A DNA stretch of 64,000 bases from Streptomyces roseoviridis (GCF_039535235.1 NZ_BAAAWU010000001.1:5456001-5520000); one strand, 5' to 3'; positions 30,249 through 39,299 are shown, counted from the first letter of the stretch. Numbers and translations: made by a program. The notes: generated by a model from the sequence alone, not told the origin.

Positions 30249-30716
30249 GTGGACAACAGGCAAGCACTCGGATCATGGCTCTCCGGACCGCGCGCCGCGG
30301 CCGAGCAAGCGGGCGTGGACTTCGGTTACCGCGGGCAGCAGCTCGGCCTGCCCGAGGACGGCCCCGGCTCGATCGCCCGCCCCGGCCGCCGCCTCGGCGC
30401 CCTCGCCGTCGACTGGGCCCTCTGCATGCTGATCGCATACGGCCTGATCACCGACGGCTATCGCCAGGCCACCGGCAACTGGGCCCTGCTCATCCTGCTG
30501 GTCCTGAGCATGCTGACCATCGGCACCATCGGCTCCACCCCCGGCAAGCGGCTCTTCGGGCTCCGCGTCGTCTCCGTCGACGGCGGCCGGCTCGGCCTGG
30601 TCCGGGTCGCCCTGCGCAGCCTCCTCGTCTGCCTCGCCCTCCCGGCCCTCATCTGGGACCGCGACGGCCGCGGCCTGCACGACCGCTTCTCCGGCGCCGT
30701 CCAGGTGCGCATCTGA
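30249..30716 (+). CDS. RDD-family membrane protein
   Basis: 155 aa. RDD features: PGRRLGALAVDWALCML, STPGKRLFGLRVV and RDGRGLHDRFSGAVQV, with three to four hydrophobic segments between residues 48 and 140. Start GTG 30249 (protein begins MDNRQALG). Divergent from glnA. Family members are membrane proteins of mixed or unknown role, some linked to ion exchange. Confidence 0.88.
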   Translation: MDNRQALGSWLSGPRAAAEQAGVDFGYRGQQLGLPEDGPGSIARPGRRLGALAVDWALCMLIAYGLITDGYRQATGNWALLILLVLSMLTIGTIGSTPGKRLFGLRVVSVDGGRLGLVRVALRSLLVCLALPALIWDRDGRGLHDRFSGAVQVRI

Positions 30717-30747
30717 CCCGTGACACACGAGAACCCGTGACGCGCGA

Positions 30748-30792
30748 AAAAGGGGGCGCCCCGGACCGGATCGGTCCGGGGCGCCCCCCTTT
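30748..30792. terminator. Bidirectional terminator
   Basis: A perfect 16-bp stem, arm GGGGGCGCCCCGGACC (30752-30767) and its complement at 30773-30788, loop GGATC, flanked by AAAAA on the left and CTTT on the right, so it has an A/T tail in both directions. It lies between the convergent RDD and DUF4191 genes. Confidence 0.92.
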
Positions 30793-30806
30793 GCACAGGC
30801 AGGGCC

Positions 30807-31517
30807 TCAGCGCATCTTGCCGCCGCGCGGCATCCGCATCCCCTTCGGCATCGGACCCTTCGGCAGCGGCATGTTGCTCATCAGGTCACCCATCGCCCGC
30901 AGCCGGTCGTTCGTCGCCGTCACCTGGGGGCCCGCGAGCACCCGGGGCAGCTTCAGCATCTTCGTACGGACCTTCTTGAGCGGCACCTGGCCCGAGTCCT
31001 CGTCGTTGCCCACGATGATGTCGGTGACCGGCACGTCCGGGACGATCCGGGCCATCTTCCGCTTCTCGGCCGCGAGCAGCGTCTTCAGCCGGTTCGGGTT
31101 GCCCTCGGCGACCAGCACGATGCCCTGGCGGCCGACCGCGCGGTGCACGACGTCCTGGTTGCGGTTCATCGCCACCGCCGGAGTCGTCGTCCAGCCGCGC
31201 CCGATGTTCTGCAGCACCGCCGCGGCGGCGCCCGGCTGGCCCTCCATCTGACCGAAGGCCGCCTTCTCGGCACGCCGGCCGAAGACGATCGCCATCGCCA
31301 GGAAGGCCAGAACGAAACCGAGAATGCCCAGGTAGACCGGGTGACCGATCAGGAAGCCGATCGCGAGGAGGACACCGAGTACGACGATGCCCACGCCCGC
31401 GACGACGAGACCGACCTTCGGGTCGGCCTTCCGGGTCATCTTGTACGTGAGGGCGATCTGCTTCAGTCGCCCTGGGTTCGCGGCGTCAGCGCCGCCCGTG
31501 TTTGCCTTCCTCGCCAT
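30807..31517 (-). CDS. DUF4191 integral membrane protein
   Basis: 236 aa. Two adjacent transmembrane helices lie near residues 36-60 and 65-83 (VGLVVAGVGIVVLGVLLAIG, YLGILGFVLAFLAMAIVFG). The rest is cytoplasmic and basic (GQGIVLVAEGNPNR-like region, KKVRTKMLKLP) with a Met/Pro/Lys/Gly tail. This actinobacterial family is regularly found near the lipoate genes, as here, but has no known function. It starts 10 bp after the stop of the 69-aa gene and is probably co-transcribed with it. Confidence 0.88.
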   Translation of the reverse strand: MARKANTGGADAANPGRLKQIALTYKMTRKADPKVGLVVAGVGIVVLGVLLAIGFLIGHPVYLGILGFVLAFLAMAIVFGRRAEKAAFGQMEGQPGAAAAVLQNIGRGWTTTPAVAMNRNQDVVHRAVGRQGIVLVAEGNPNRLKTLLAAEKRKMARIVPDVPVTDIIVGNDEDSGQVPLKKVRTKMLKLPRVLAGPQVTATNDRLRAMGDLMSNMPLPKGPMPKGMRMPRGGKMR

Positions 31518-31527
31518 GCCCTGAAGT

Positions 31528-31737
31528 TTACGTGGCCCGGGAAGCCCGGCCCGCCACGGCCTCCAGGACGTGCTGGGCCTCCACCCGGTCCTTGGCGTGC
31601 CGGCGGTCCTCCAGAACCGAGGTCCAGGCGTTACGCCGGGCGGTGCGGTGCCCGCGGGCGAGCAGCACGGACTCGACGGCCTTCAGGGCGTCGGTGACGG
31701 ACGGAATCGCGTGGGCTCGGATGTGCGCGGCCTGCAT
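31528..31737 (-). CDS. Small conserved protein, 69 aa
   Basis: Start ATG 31737 (MQAAHIRAHAIPSVTDALKA) is chosen because GGAGG lies nine bases upstream; a longer ORF to 31788 adds a tail without a ribosome site. Basic, helical, rich in Ala, Arg and Val, with no signal peptide. Downstream gene (DUF4191) starts 10 bp after its stop, so both form an operon. No family recognised. Confidence 0.7.
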   Translation of the reverse strand: MQAAHIRAHAIPSVTDALKAVESVLLARGHRTARRNAWTSVLEDRRHAKDRVEAQHVLEAVAGRASRAT

Positions 31738-31848
31738 GGGCGAGGGCCTCCGTGAGCGCTTGATGGCGGTGAGTGAGAACAGCCTCACAGATTGGTGTTA
31801 CCAGGGTGTGACCCGGTGGTCAAACACCGATGAAGCTCATGACACGCC

Positions 31849-31885
31849 GGTGCGGTCGTCCGTACGACGTACGGACGACCGCACC
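31849..31885. repeat. Perfect 17-bp inverted repeat
   Basis: GGTGCGGTCGTCCGTAC (31849-31865), 3-nt spacer GAC, and its exact complement (31869-31885). It lies in the 345-bp gene-free stretch between lipA and the 69-aa gene. It may be the lipA terminator, or an operator in front of the 69-aa gene. Confidence 0.8.
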
Positions 31886-31936
31886 GATGCGCGGACAAGG
31901 GGCAGACGGCCCGGCGCGACGGACGGACCGGGTCTC

Positions 31937-32109
31937 CGGTCGCGCTCCGCCTCGCCACCGCTGCGGCCGGGTGCCCGCACCTACGCTCCGGCTCGGCTGC
32001 GCTGCTCGGGTCTTCGGTCGCGCTCCGCCTCGCCACCGCTGCGGCCGGGTGCCCGCCCTCGTTCCTCGGGCGGACCCCCCACCTACGCTCCGGCTCGGCT
32101 GCGCTGCTC
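31937..32109. repeat. Duplicated segment copying the lipA 3' end
   Basis: A 42-bp block at 31937-31978 recurs exactly at 32015-32056 (core CGCTCCGCCTCGCCACCGCT). Directly after each comes a 29-bp block (31979-32007 and 32081-32109, core ACCTACGCTCCGGCTCGGCT); in the second copy a 24-bp insert (32057-32080) separates the two parts. The second 29-bp copy encodes the last codons of lipA, so the first copy is a duplicate of the gene end. Confidence 0.85.
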
Positions 32110-33036
32110 CATCGCCTGCTGGTACAGCCTTCCCGCCCGGTACGACGAACGGACCAGCGGGCCCGACATCACGCCGGAGAAGCCGATCTCGTCGGCCTCC
32201 TCCTTCAGCTCCACGAACTCCTGCGGCTTCACCCAGCGCTCCACGGGGTGGTGCCGCACGGACGGACGCAGGTACTGGGTGATGGTGATCAGCTCGCAGC
32301 CCGCCTCGTGCAGCTGCTGCAGCGCCTCGCTGATCTCCTCGCGGGTCTCGCCCATGCCGAGGATCAGGTTCGACTTCGTGACCAGACCGTAGTCGCGGGC
32401 CTTGGTGATCACGTCCAGGGAGCGCTCGTAGCGGAAGCCGGGGCGGATCCGCTTGAAGATCCGCGGCACCGTCTCGATGTTGTGCGCGAAGACCTCGGGG
32501 CGGGAGGCGAAGACCTCCTCCAGGAGCTCCGGCACCGCGTTGAAGTCGGGGGCCAGCAGCTCGACCTTGGTGCGGCCGGCGGCACGCTCCGCGGTCTGCT
32601 GGTGGATCTGGCGCACGGTCTCCGCGTACAGCCAGGCGCCGCCGTCCTCCAGGTCGTCGCGCGCGACGCCCGTGATGGTGGCGTAGTTCAGGTCCATCGT
32701 GACGACGGACTCGCCGACGCGGCGCGGCTCGTCACGGTCGAGGGCCTGCGGCTTGCCGGTGTCGATCTGGCAGAAGTCGCAGCGGCGGGTGCACTGGTCG
32801 CCACCGATGAGGAAGGTCGCCTCGCGGTCCTCCCAGCACTCGAAGATGTTGGGGCAGCCCGCCTCCTGGCAGACCGTGTGGAGCCCCTCGCTCTTCACGA
32901 GGCCCTGCAGCTTGTTGTACTCGGGCCCCATCTTCGCCCGGGTCTTGATCCACTCGGGCTTGCGCTCGATGGGGGTCTGGCTGTTCCGGACCTCCAGGCG
33001 CAGCATCTTGCGTCCGTCGGGTGCGACTGCGGACAC
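32083..33036 (-). CDS. lipA: Lipoyl synthase
   Basis: 317-aa radical-SAM enzyme that inserts two sulphur atoms into octanoyl groups on E2 and GcvH proteins. Both clusters are visible: the auxiliary one in CQEAGCPNIFEC and the radical-SAM one in CTRRCDFC. Also TMDLNYATITGVARDDLEDGG and SNLILGMGETREE. GTG start at 33036 follows ACAGGAGC; a longer start at 33069 is less likely. It lies 102 bp downstream of lipB on the same strand. Substrates include SucB encoded at 48-50 kb. The last codons lie in a duplicated segment. Confidence 0.97.
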   Translation of the reverse strand: MSAVAPDGRKMLRLEVRNSQTPIERKPEWIKTRAKMGPEYNKLQGLVKSEGLHTVCQEAGCPNIFECWEDREATFLIGGDQCTRRCDFCQIDTGKPQALDRDEPRRVGESVVTMDLNYATITGVARDDLEDGGAWLYAETVRQIHQQTAERAAGRTKVELLAPDFNAVPELLEEVFASRPEVFAHNIETVPRIFKRIRPGFRYERSLDVITKARDYGLVTKSNLILGMGETREEISEALQQLHEAGCELITITQYLRPSVRHHPVERWVKPQEFVELKEEADEIGFSGVMSGPLVRSSYRAGRLYQQAMEQRSRAGA

Positions 33037-33138
33037 ATCGGCTCCTGTAGCTTCGATTCTTCGGCGCACACCAGGGTACGCCCATGGCTTCTCATGCCCT
33101 GACGCTCAGGCCAACCCGTGGCCAGAGCTCGGCATTCC

Positions 33139-33936
33139 TCAGGCCGAGGCCCGCTCGATCTCCCGCGGCTTGAGCTCCGCGTTCTCCAGGACGTCCCGCA
33201 GGTGCTTCTCCAGCACCGGCAGCACCTCCTCGATCGTGATGTCCCGGCCCAGCTCGTTGGCCAGCGAGGCCACGCCGGCGTCCCGGATGCCGCACGGGAT
33301 GATCTTGTCGAACCAGGTGTTGTCCGGGTTCACGTTGAGGGCGAAGCCGTGCATGGTGACGCCCTTGGCGACCCGGATGCCGATGGCCGCGAGCTTGCGG
33401 TCCTCACGCCGCTGCCCGGCGTTGGAGGGGGCGTACTCCGGGCCGTTCAGCCGCGGGTCGAACTCGTCGTCGTTCAGCCGCGGGTCGAAGTCCAGGGAGA
33501 GCCCGCCGAGCGCGGGCCGCTGCTCGATCGGGTCGCCGAGCACCCACACGCCGCTGCGGCCCTCGATCCGGGTGGTCTCCAGACCGAATTCGGCGGCGGT
33601 GCGGATCAGCGCCTCCTCCAGGCGGCGGACGTGGGCGACCACGTCGACCGGACGGGGCAGCTTCAGGATGGGGTAGCCCACCAGCTGGCCGGGGCCGTGC
33701 CAGGTGATCTTGCCGCCGCGGTCCACGTCCACGACCGGCGTCCCGTCCAGGGGGCGCTCGCTCTCCTCCGTGCGCCGGCCCGCGGTGTAGACGGGCGGGT
33801 GCTCCAGGAGCAGACAGGTGTCCTCGACCTCGTCGGCGAACCGGGCGGCGTGCACCTCGCGCTGCTTGTCCCACGCCACCTGGTAGTCGACGGCGTCCTC
33901 GCCGAAGCCCAGACGGACGAATCGCAGCTCACTCAC
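33139..33936 (-). CDS. lipB: Octanoyltransferase
   Basis: 265-aa enzyme that moves octanoyl from ACP to lipoyl domains. Motifs: RGGKITWHGPGQLVGYP, the catalytic Lys in VAKGVTMHGFALNV and the catalytic Cys in IIPCGIRDAGVASL. GTG start at 33936 with AGGAGGAGGC nine bases before. Residues about 165-185 show an acidic duplicated insert, FDPRLN twice (FDPRLNDDEFDPRLNG), which is unusual. First gene of the lipB-lipA unit; divergent from an HTH regulator. Confidence 0.96.
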   Translation of the reverse strand: MSELRFVRLGFGEDAVDYQVAWDKQREVHAARFADEVEDTCLLLEHPPVYTAGRRTEESERPLDGTPVVDVDRGGKITWHGPGQLVGYPILKLPRPVDVVAHVRRLEEALIRTAAEFGLETTRIEGRSGVWVLGDPIEQRPALGGLSLDFDPRLNDDEFDPRLNGPEYAPSNAGQRREDRKLAAIGIRVAKGVTMHGFALNVNPDNTWFDKIIPCGIRDAGVASLANELGRDITIEEVLPVLEKHLRDVLENAELKPREIERASA

Positions 33937-34158
33937 GGCAATGCCTCCTCCTGGGTGCCGGGGGCCGGGTTCCGGGGATCGTCCCGGGGCGGGAGCCGGC
34001 TCGGCACCATGCGTCATTCGCGCCCATGCCACTGTACGGCGACGGCGCGAACAGCCGTCCGGCAGGTGTACGGGACCCGGGCGGGCGTGACGGACGGTCG
34101 TGGAAACGGTCGTGGAGGCCGGGCGTCCGGCACCGAACGTCACGGCGTGTCCCCGCCG

Positions 34159-34174
34159 GGAGAATCGGTTCTCC
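34159..34174. promoter_or_regulatory. Inverted repeat in lipB-regulator divergent region
   Basis: GGAGAA-TCGG-TTCTCC, a 6+6 dyad in the 529-bp divergent gap (33937-34465). Candidate operator. Apart from this and the dyad at 34363-34391 I see nothing recognisable in the gap. Confidence 0.4.
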
Positions 34175-34362
34175 CTCTCGCGCCCTCCCTACTGTCGCCT
34201 CTGTCGACCCGCCCGTCACCGTCCCGTCCCCGCCGCATCGCCGTCCCGTCCCCGGCTCTCGGCCGGGTGCCCGTCCCCCCGGCTGCGCCGCTGGTCACCG
34301 GCCGTCGGCAACCCTTCCATCGGTTCCTCACACGATCGGATGAATGTGGGGCGGAGGTGGTG

Positions 34363-34391
34363 GTGAAGGCGGTTCCTACCGCTAAATTCAC
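34363..34391. promoter_or_regulatory. Two-part dyad before HTH regulator
   Basis: GTGAA-G-GCGGT-TCCT-ACCGC-TAAA-TTCAC: inner and outer arms both pair. TAAATT inside it could be a -10 box. It lies about 75 bp before the regulator start, so autoregulation is possible. Confidence 0.4.
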
Positions 34392-34465
34392 GCCGTTCCA
34401 TGAGGGCCATGAGGGTCGATACGGGCTGCCACCCGGGGCCCGGAAGGCAGGAGACCGCACAGCTG

Positions 34466-35947
34466 ATGACGGAACGACCCCCGCAGCGCATCCCGAACCG
34501 CCAGCTCGCCGCGCTCATCGCCGAAGCAGGTTTCTCCAACGCGGGCCTCGCCAGACGGGTGGACCAGCTCGGCCTGGAGCACGGGCTCGACCTGCGGTAC
34601 GACAAGACCTCCGTGACCCGCTGGCTGCGCGGCCAGCAGCCGCGCGGCACCACCCCCGCCCTGATCGCCGAGGTCTTCACCCGCCGCCTCGGCCGCCGGC
34701 TCACCGCGCAGGACCTCGGGCTCGACGCCTGCGCACCCGTCTACGCGGGCCTCGAATTCGCGGCGACGCCCGAGGAGGCCGTCGACATCGTCAGCGGACT
34801 GTGGCGCAAGGACTCCGGCAGCCACGCCGAGCTGCGGAAGATCGCCTTCACCCCGGCCGGGCTCGTCGTCCCCAGCCGCGACTGGCTGATCGGCCGGGCC
34901 GACGAACGGGTCGCGCGCGGGGAGCCCCTCGGCGGAGCCGCCTCGGCGGCCAAGGGCACCGCGGGCGCCGGCGCCGACCCGCGCGTCCCGGCCCAGGGCC
35001 GCCACTCCGTCCCCCGCCAGCGGGGCACCGACCGGGCCCCGGGGCAGCGGGTCACCAGCGGGGACATCGCCGCCCTGCGCTCGGTCGGCGAGCTCTTTCG
35101 CACCCTCGACCACGCCTACGGCGGCGGCCACGCCCGCCAGGCCCTCGTCCGCTACCTGGAGCACGAGGCCGAGCCGATGCTGCGCGGGACCTACGGGGAG
35201 AGCATCGGCCGCAGGCTCTTCGCCGCCGCCGCCGACCTCACCCGGCTGGCCGGCTGGACCTCGTACGACATCGCCGCGCACGGCCTCGCCCAGCGGTACT
35301 TCGTCCAGGCGCTGCGGCTCGCCCAGGCGGCCGGTGACCGGGCCTACGGCTCGTACGTCCTCGTCACCATGAGCCACCAGGCCGTCTACCTCGGCCACGG
35401 CCGCGAGGCCGTCCAGCTCGCCCGGGTCGCCCAGCAGGGCGTCGGCTCCGCCGCCCCGCCCGTCGTCCAGGCCCTGCTGCACTCGGTCGAGGCGCGCGGG
35501 CACGGCGTGCTCGGCGAGTCCCGGGCTTGCGGCGCCGCCCTCGTCCGGGCCGAACGCGCCCTGGAGGCGGCCCGGCCGGGCGACGAGGTGCCGTACTGGG
35601 CCAAGCCCTTCGACGAGGCCCAGCTCGCCGACGAGTTCGGGCACTGCCACCGCGACCTCCAGCAGTACCGGGCCGCCGCCCAGCACGCCGAGCGCGCCCT
35701 CCAGCTCCGCGCCCCCGGCTATGCCCGCAGCCGCCTCTTCTGCCGGGTCGTCCTCGCCACCGCACGGCTCGCCCTCGGCGAACTCGACCAGGCCTGCGCC
35801 CTGGGCGCCGAGGCCGCCCAGCAGGCCGCCGAGATGCGCTCGGCACGCGCCGTCGAATACGTCCGCGACTTCGAACGCCGCCTGGAGCCCTACCGCGACG
35901 CCCCCGCCGTGCGCACCTACCGCGACCGGGTGGCCGCCCTCGGCTGA
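34466..35947 (+). CDS. HTH regulator with TPR-like C-terminus (NsdA-like)
   Basis: 493 aa from ATG 34466 (MTERPPQRIPNRQ); in-frame ATGs at 34400 and 34409 are alternatives, but AGGAG at 34449-34453 suits 34466. The N-terminal 80 residues carry a helix-turn-helix (FSNAGLARRVDQLGLEHG, KTSVTRWLRGQQPRGTTP). From residue 190 on the protein is all-helical with TPR-like pairs (AYGSYVLVTMSHQAVYLGHG, LADEFGHCHRDLQQYRAAAQ). This layout is that of the streptomycete regulators such as NsdA that repress antibiotic production and sporulation, but it is a family resemblance only. Confidence 0.82.
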   Translation: MTERPPQRIPNRQLAALIAEAGFSNAGLARRVDQLGLEHGLDLRYDKTSVTRWLRGQQPRGTTPALIAEVFTRRLGRRLTAQDLGLDACAPVYAGLEFAATPEEAVDIVSGLWRKDSGSHAELRKIAFTPAGLVVPSRDWLIGRADERVARGEPLGGAASAAKGTAGAGADPRVPAQGRHSVPRQRGTDRAPGQRVTSGDIAALRSVGELFRTLDHAYGGGHARQALVRYLEHEAEPMLRGTYGESIGRRLFAAAADLTRLAGWTSYDIAAHGLAQRYFVQALRLAQAAGDRAYGSYVLVTMSHQAVYLGHGREAVQLARVAQQGVGSAAPPVVQALLHSVEARGHGVLGESRACGAALVRAERALEAARPGDEVPYWAKPFDEAQLADEFGHCHRDLQQYRAAAQHAERALQLRAPGYARSRLFCRVVLATARLALGELDQACALGAEAAQQAAEMRSARAVEYVRDFERRLEPYRDAPAVRTYRDRVAALG

Positions 35948-36625
35948 GGCGGGCCACGCGCCCGCCTCGGTGCCGCGGGCAGCCGCGCGCCTGCCGGTCG
36001 GCCGTGGCGCCGGTCGGGCCGCTTTCTCGGCTGGGCCTGCGGCCTGGGCTGTTCACGGCTGCTGAGGGACAGCGCCTGTCTCGGTGCCGTGGGTGGCCGC
36101 GTGGCCGTCGCTCGGCCGAGCCCCTACTCGGGGCTGGGCCTGCGGCCCGGGGCCGTCATGGCCGTGGTGGGTCGACCTCCCCTCTCGGCAGAGTTGTCGG
36201 CCGCGTGCCGTGCCCCGGTCGAGGCGTGGCAGGCTGCCCGCCCGGCGGTGGGGGCCGACCGCGCCCCTCGCCCGGCCGAGCCCGGTCGGGCCCCTTCTCG
36301 GCTGGGCCGTGCACGACCGAGGCGGGGCATGCGCCTGTCTCGGTGCCGTGGGTGGCCGCGTGGCCGTCGCCCGGCCGAGCCCCTACTCCGGGCTGGGCCG
36401 AGGTGGGTCGACCTCCTCTCTCGGCAGAGTTGTCGGCCGCGTGCCGTGCCCCGGTCGAGGCGTGGCAGGCTGCCCGCCCGGCGGTGCGGGCGACCGCGCG
36501 CCTCGCCCGGCCGAGCCCGGTCGGGCCCCTTCGCGGCTGGGCCGTTCACGACTGAGGCGGGTCACGCGCCCGCCTCGGTGCCGCGGGCAGCCGCGTGGCC
36601 GTCGCCCGGCCGAGCCCCCTCCGCC
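35945..36625. repeat. Degenerate long tandem repeats, about 235-260 bp per unit
   Basis: The 820-bp stretch 35948-36767 has no gene I can support and is built from copies of one unit: partial 35945-36071, full 36072-36330, full 36331-36565, partial 36566-36625. Long blocks are identical between the two full units, for example GTGCCGTGGGTGGCCGCGTG and GTTGTCGGCCGCGTGCCGTG. The offset is 236 bp in the middle and 259 bp at the left edge because of a 23-bp indel. Short GGCCGAGCCC elements recur throughout. Open frames here are chance effects of GC content and differ between copies. Confidence 0.85.
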
Positions 36626-36767
36626 CGGCCGAGCCCCCACCTGCCGAGCTCCGTCGGCCCGCCGTCCCGGGCCGTGCCGGCGGCCCGGGTCGCTCTCCGC
36701 CGAGCCCGGTCGAAACGCCTCCCGCACGGCACCGGGAGCGCGGGGCCGGCCCCCTCGTCGTGGTCGG

Positions 36768-38093
36768 TCAGGCCGCCTTCTCCGGGGTGGCGGTGGATTC
36801 CGGTTCCGGGGCCCGCAGGCCCAGGTCCGCAAGGAGGGCGGCGGCGGTGCGGCGCGCCGAGGAGAGGGCGCCGACCGGGGTGCCGGTGGCGCGGTGGTCG
36901 CCGCACACGTAGAGGCCGGACAGGACGCGCACCGGGCGCTCGGGGTCGAACGGCGGCCGCATCGCCGGGAAGGCGTGCGGGGTGTGGTGCAGGCCCAGCA
37001 GCTCCCACTCGTCCGTGGAGACGCCGTACAACGTGGCCAGGTGCTTGCGGACCCGCCGTTCCGTGTCGTCCGGCGGGACGCCCAGGACGGTCGAGGTGAT
37101 CAGGGTCCGGCCCGCCGGCGCACGGCTCGGGTCGACCGCGCTCATCACCGCGGTGTGCGCCACCGGGCCGCCCGCGTCGGATTCCACCAGCAGCAGCGGA
37201 TCGGCCGACGGCGGGACCGGTGCCGTGTGGTGCAGCACGGTCGCCGCGTGGTAGTCGGGCACCCGCAGGCCCGGCAGCAGCTCGGCCGCCGTCCGCCCGC
37301 CCGTCGCGAGGACCACCGACCGGCAGCCGAACACCCCGTGCTCGGCCGTCGTCACCCGCGAGATCGACGCCTCCGTGACCCGGACCCCGGTCCGTACGGT
37401 GCCCGGCGGCAGCCCGGCCGCCAGCCGCTCCGGCAGCGTGCCCGAACCGCCCTCCGGCACCCCGAGCCGGCCCCGCGCGAAGGACCGCAGCGCCAGATCC
37501 GCCCGGCGGCTGGAGGTCGTCAGGTCCGGGTCGCCGAGCAGCGCGGCGAGCAGCGGACGCAGCACCCCCTGGACGGTACGGGCGGGAAGACGGGCCGTCA
37601 GGGCCTCGCGCGCCGCCCGCTCGGTGCGGGCCAGCAGCCGCGGGGCCGGGGTCGTGGCGAGCCGCACCAGGGACGCCCCCAGGCGCGCCTGGTCGAGCGA
37701 GGCGGCCGGATTGCGGGGGGCGCCGGCGAGGGCGCGCGCCACACCGCGTGCGCCCCCTGCGCCCCGGGGGGCGTACGGAGACCCGCGTCCGGCGTTCCGG
37801 GCGACGCTCCACGGGGCGTGCGGCGCGCCCCAGCGCCCGTACCGCCCGTCGCTGTGCACCAGCACCCCGGGGGCGAACGGGCGCATGGTCACGCCGTCCA
37901 GCTCCGGTGTGGTGAACAGCGGGCCCACGCGGTCGAGCCGGAAGCCGTCGACGACGTCCGTCGCCATCCGGCCGCCGACCCGCGGCGCGGCCTCCAGGAC
38001 CCTGACCGACAGACCGGCCGCGGTCAGCTGATGAGCCGTCGCGAGGCCGGCGATCCCGGCTCCCACGACGACGACGTCCGCGTTGTCGAGCAC
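36768..38093 (-). CDS. FAD-dependent oxidoreductase, protoporphyrinogen-oxidase-like
   Basis: 441-aa amine-oxidase-type flavoprotein. The ADP-binding motif VVVGAGIAGLATAHQL is at residues 7-22, followed by the GG-RMATD motif; the C-terminal FAD motif is LYVCGDHRATGTPVGALSS. GTG start at 38093 follows GGGGAGGGG; a longer frame to 38180 is less likely. Members act on porphyrinogens, carotenoids or amines. No haem or carotenoid genes are adjacent, so substrate is open. Its 3' side faces the long repeat block. Confidence 0.88.
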   Translation of the reverse strand: MLDNADVVVVGAGIAGLATAHQLTAAGLSVRVLEAAPRVGGRMATDVVDGFRLDRVGPLFTTPELDGVTMRPFAPGVLVHSDGRYGRWGAPHAPWSVARNAGRGSPYAPRGAGGARGVARALAGAPRNPAASLDQARLGASLVRLATTPAPRLLARTERAAREALTARLPARTVQGVLRPLLAALLGDPDLTTSSRRADLALRSFARGRLGVPEGGSGTLPERLAAGLPPGTVRTGVRVTEASISRVTTAEHGVFGCRSVVLATGGRTAAELLPGLRVPDYHAATVLHHTAPVPPSADPLLLVESDAGGPVAHTAVMSAVDPSRAPAGRTLITSTVLGVPPDDTERRVRKHLATLYGVSTDEWELLGLHHTPHAFPAMRPPFDPERPVRVLSGLYVCGDHRATGTPVGALSSARRTAAALLADLGLRAPEPESTATPEKAA

Positions 38094-38288
38094 GTGCCCC
38101 TCCCCAGGTCGGTCGCGCTGTGTGGGGCCTATGCCCCCAAGCAGCCCCCGGAATGCCCGAGTTCGCAAGAGACTAGGCACCGCCTCCGCGGAGGGAAGCC
38201 GCGCGCGACGGGCGTGCGGGCAGCACGGGGGAGCACGGGGCGGTGCGCGGGGGTGAGGGGGCGTCAGGAGCCGGTGGCCGGGGCGCCG

Positions 38289-39299
38289 TCAGCGGGCGGC
38301 GGCCCGTACCGAGTCGTCGATCGTCGGGAAGGCGAAGTCGAAGCCGGTCTCCAGCAGCCGCCCCGGAAGCACCCGCTGGCTGCCCAGCACGTCCTGCGCG
38401 AACTCCCCGAGCACCACCCGCAGCGCGGGCGCCGGCACGTGCAGGAACGCCGGGCGCCGCAGCACGCGCCCCATCGCCGCCGTCACCTCCCGGTTGGTGA
38501 CCGGCTCGGGCGCGGTCAGGTTCACCGGGCCGGACAGGGACGGGGTGTCGACCATGTGCCGCAGTGCGGCCACCTCGTCGTGCAGCGAGATGAAGCTCCA
38601 GTACTGGCGGCCGTCGCCCATCCGCCCGCCGAGCCCGGCCCGGAAGAGCGGGAACAGCCGGCCCCAGGCCCCGCCCTCCCGGGCCACCACCAGTCCCGTG
38701 CGGGCGTACGTCACGCGGATGCCGGCCGCCTCGGCGGGTGCCGCCGCGGCCTCCCACTCCACGCACACCGACGGCAGGAAGCCCTCGCCCGCGGGCGCGC
38801 TCTCGTCCACCGCGCGGCTGCCGGTGTCGCCGTACCAGCCGAGCGCGGTTCCGCAGACCAGCACCTCGGGCGGGTCGGCGAGCGAGGCGAGCGCCTCGGC
38901 GACCGCGCGCGTACCGAGCACGCGGCTGTCACGGATCTCCTGCTTGTACGCGTCGCTCCAGCGCCGCTCGCCGACGCCGGCGCCCGCGAGGTGGACCACC
39001 GCGTCGACCCCGACGAGGCCGGCGGTGTCGACGTACAGGCGGGCCGGGTCCCACTCCACCTCGTCGGCGGTCCTGGCGGGCCGCCGGACCAGCCGCACGA
39101 TGTCGTGGCCGTCGGCGCGCAGGGAGCGCACGAGGGCGGAGCCGATGAGCCCCGACGCGCCGGTGACGGCCACGCGCCGGCGGGAGGACCGGGGCGGGGA
39201 GGGGGGCCGGTGCCCCGGGTCCGCCTGTGGCGACGAGTGCGGCGGCGGCGCGTCGGGCTGCTCGGAGTGCTGCTGCGAGGAGGGCTGCATGGCGCCCAT
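38289..39299 (-). CDS. TIGR01777-family NAD-dependent epimerase
   Basis: 336 aa. Extended-SDR protein with VAVTGASGLIGSALVRSL, VVHLAGAGVGERRW, VCGTALGWYGDTG and the C-terminal DUF1731-type end (LGEFAQDVLGSQRVLPGRLL). The first 40 residues are a Pro/Ser/Gln-rich tail absent from most relatives; the start could be ATG 39299 or 39290. The typical YxxxK is replaced by the WYGDTG type seen in this subgroup. Divergent from the GNAT gene by 39 bp. Function in bacteria is poorly known (SulA/YfcH group). Confidence 0.92.
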   Translation of the reverse strand: MGAMQPSSQQHSEQPDAPPPHSSPQADPGHRPPSPPRSSRRRVAVTGASGLIGSALVRSLRADGHDIVRLVRRPARTADEVEWDPARLYVDTAGLVGVDAVVHLAGAGVGERRWSDAYKQEIRDSRVLGTRAVAEALASLADPPEVLVCGTALGWYGDTGSRAVDESAPAGEGFLPSVCVEWEAAAAPAEAAGIRVTYARTGLVVAREGGAWGRLFPLFRAGLGGRMGDGRQYWSFISLHDEVAALRHMVDTPSLSGPVNLTAPEPVTNREVTAAMGRVLRRPAFLHVPAPALRVVLGEFAQDVLGSQRVLPGRLLETGFDFAFPTIDDSVRAAAR

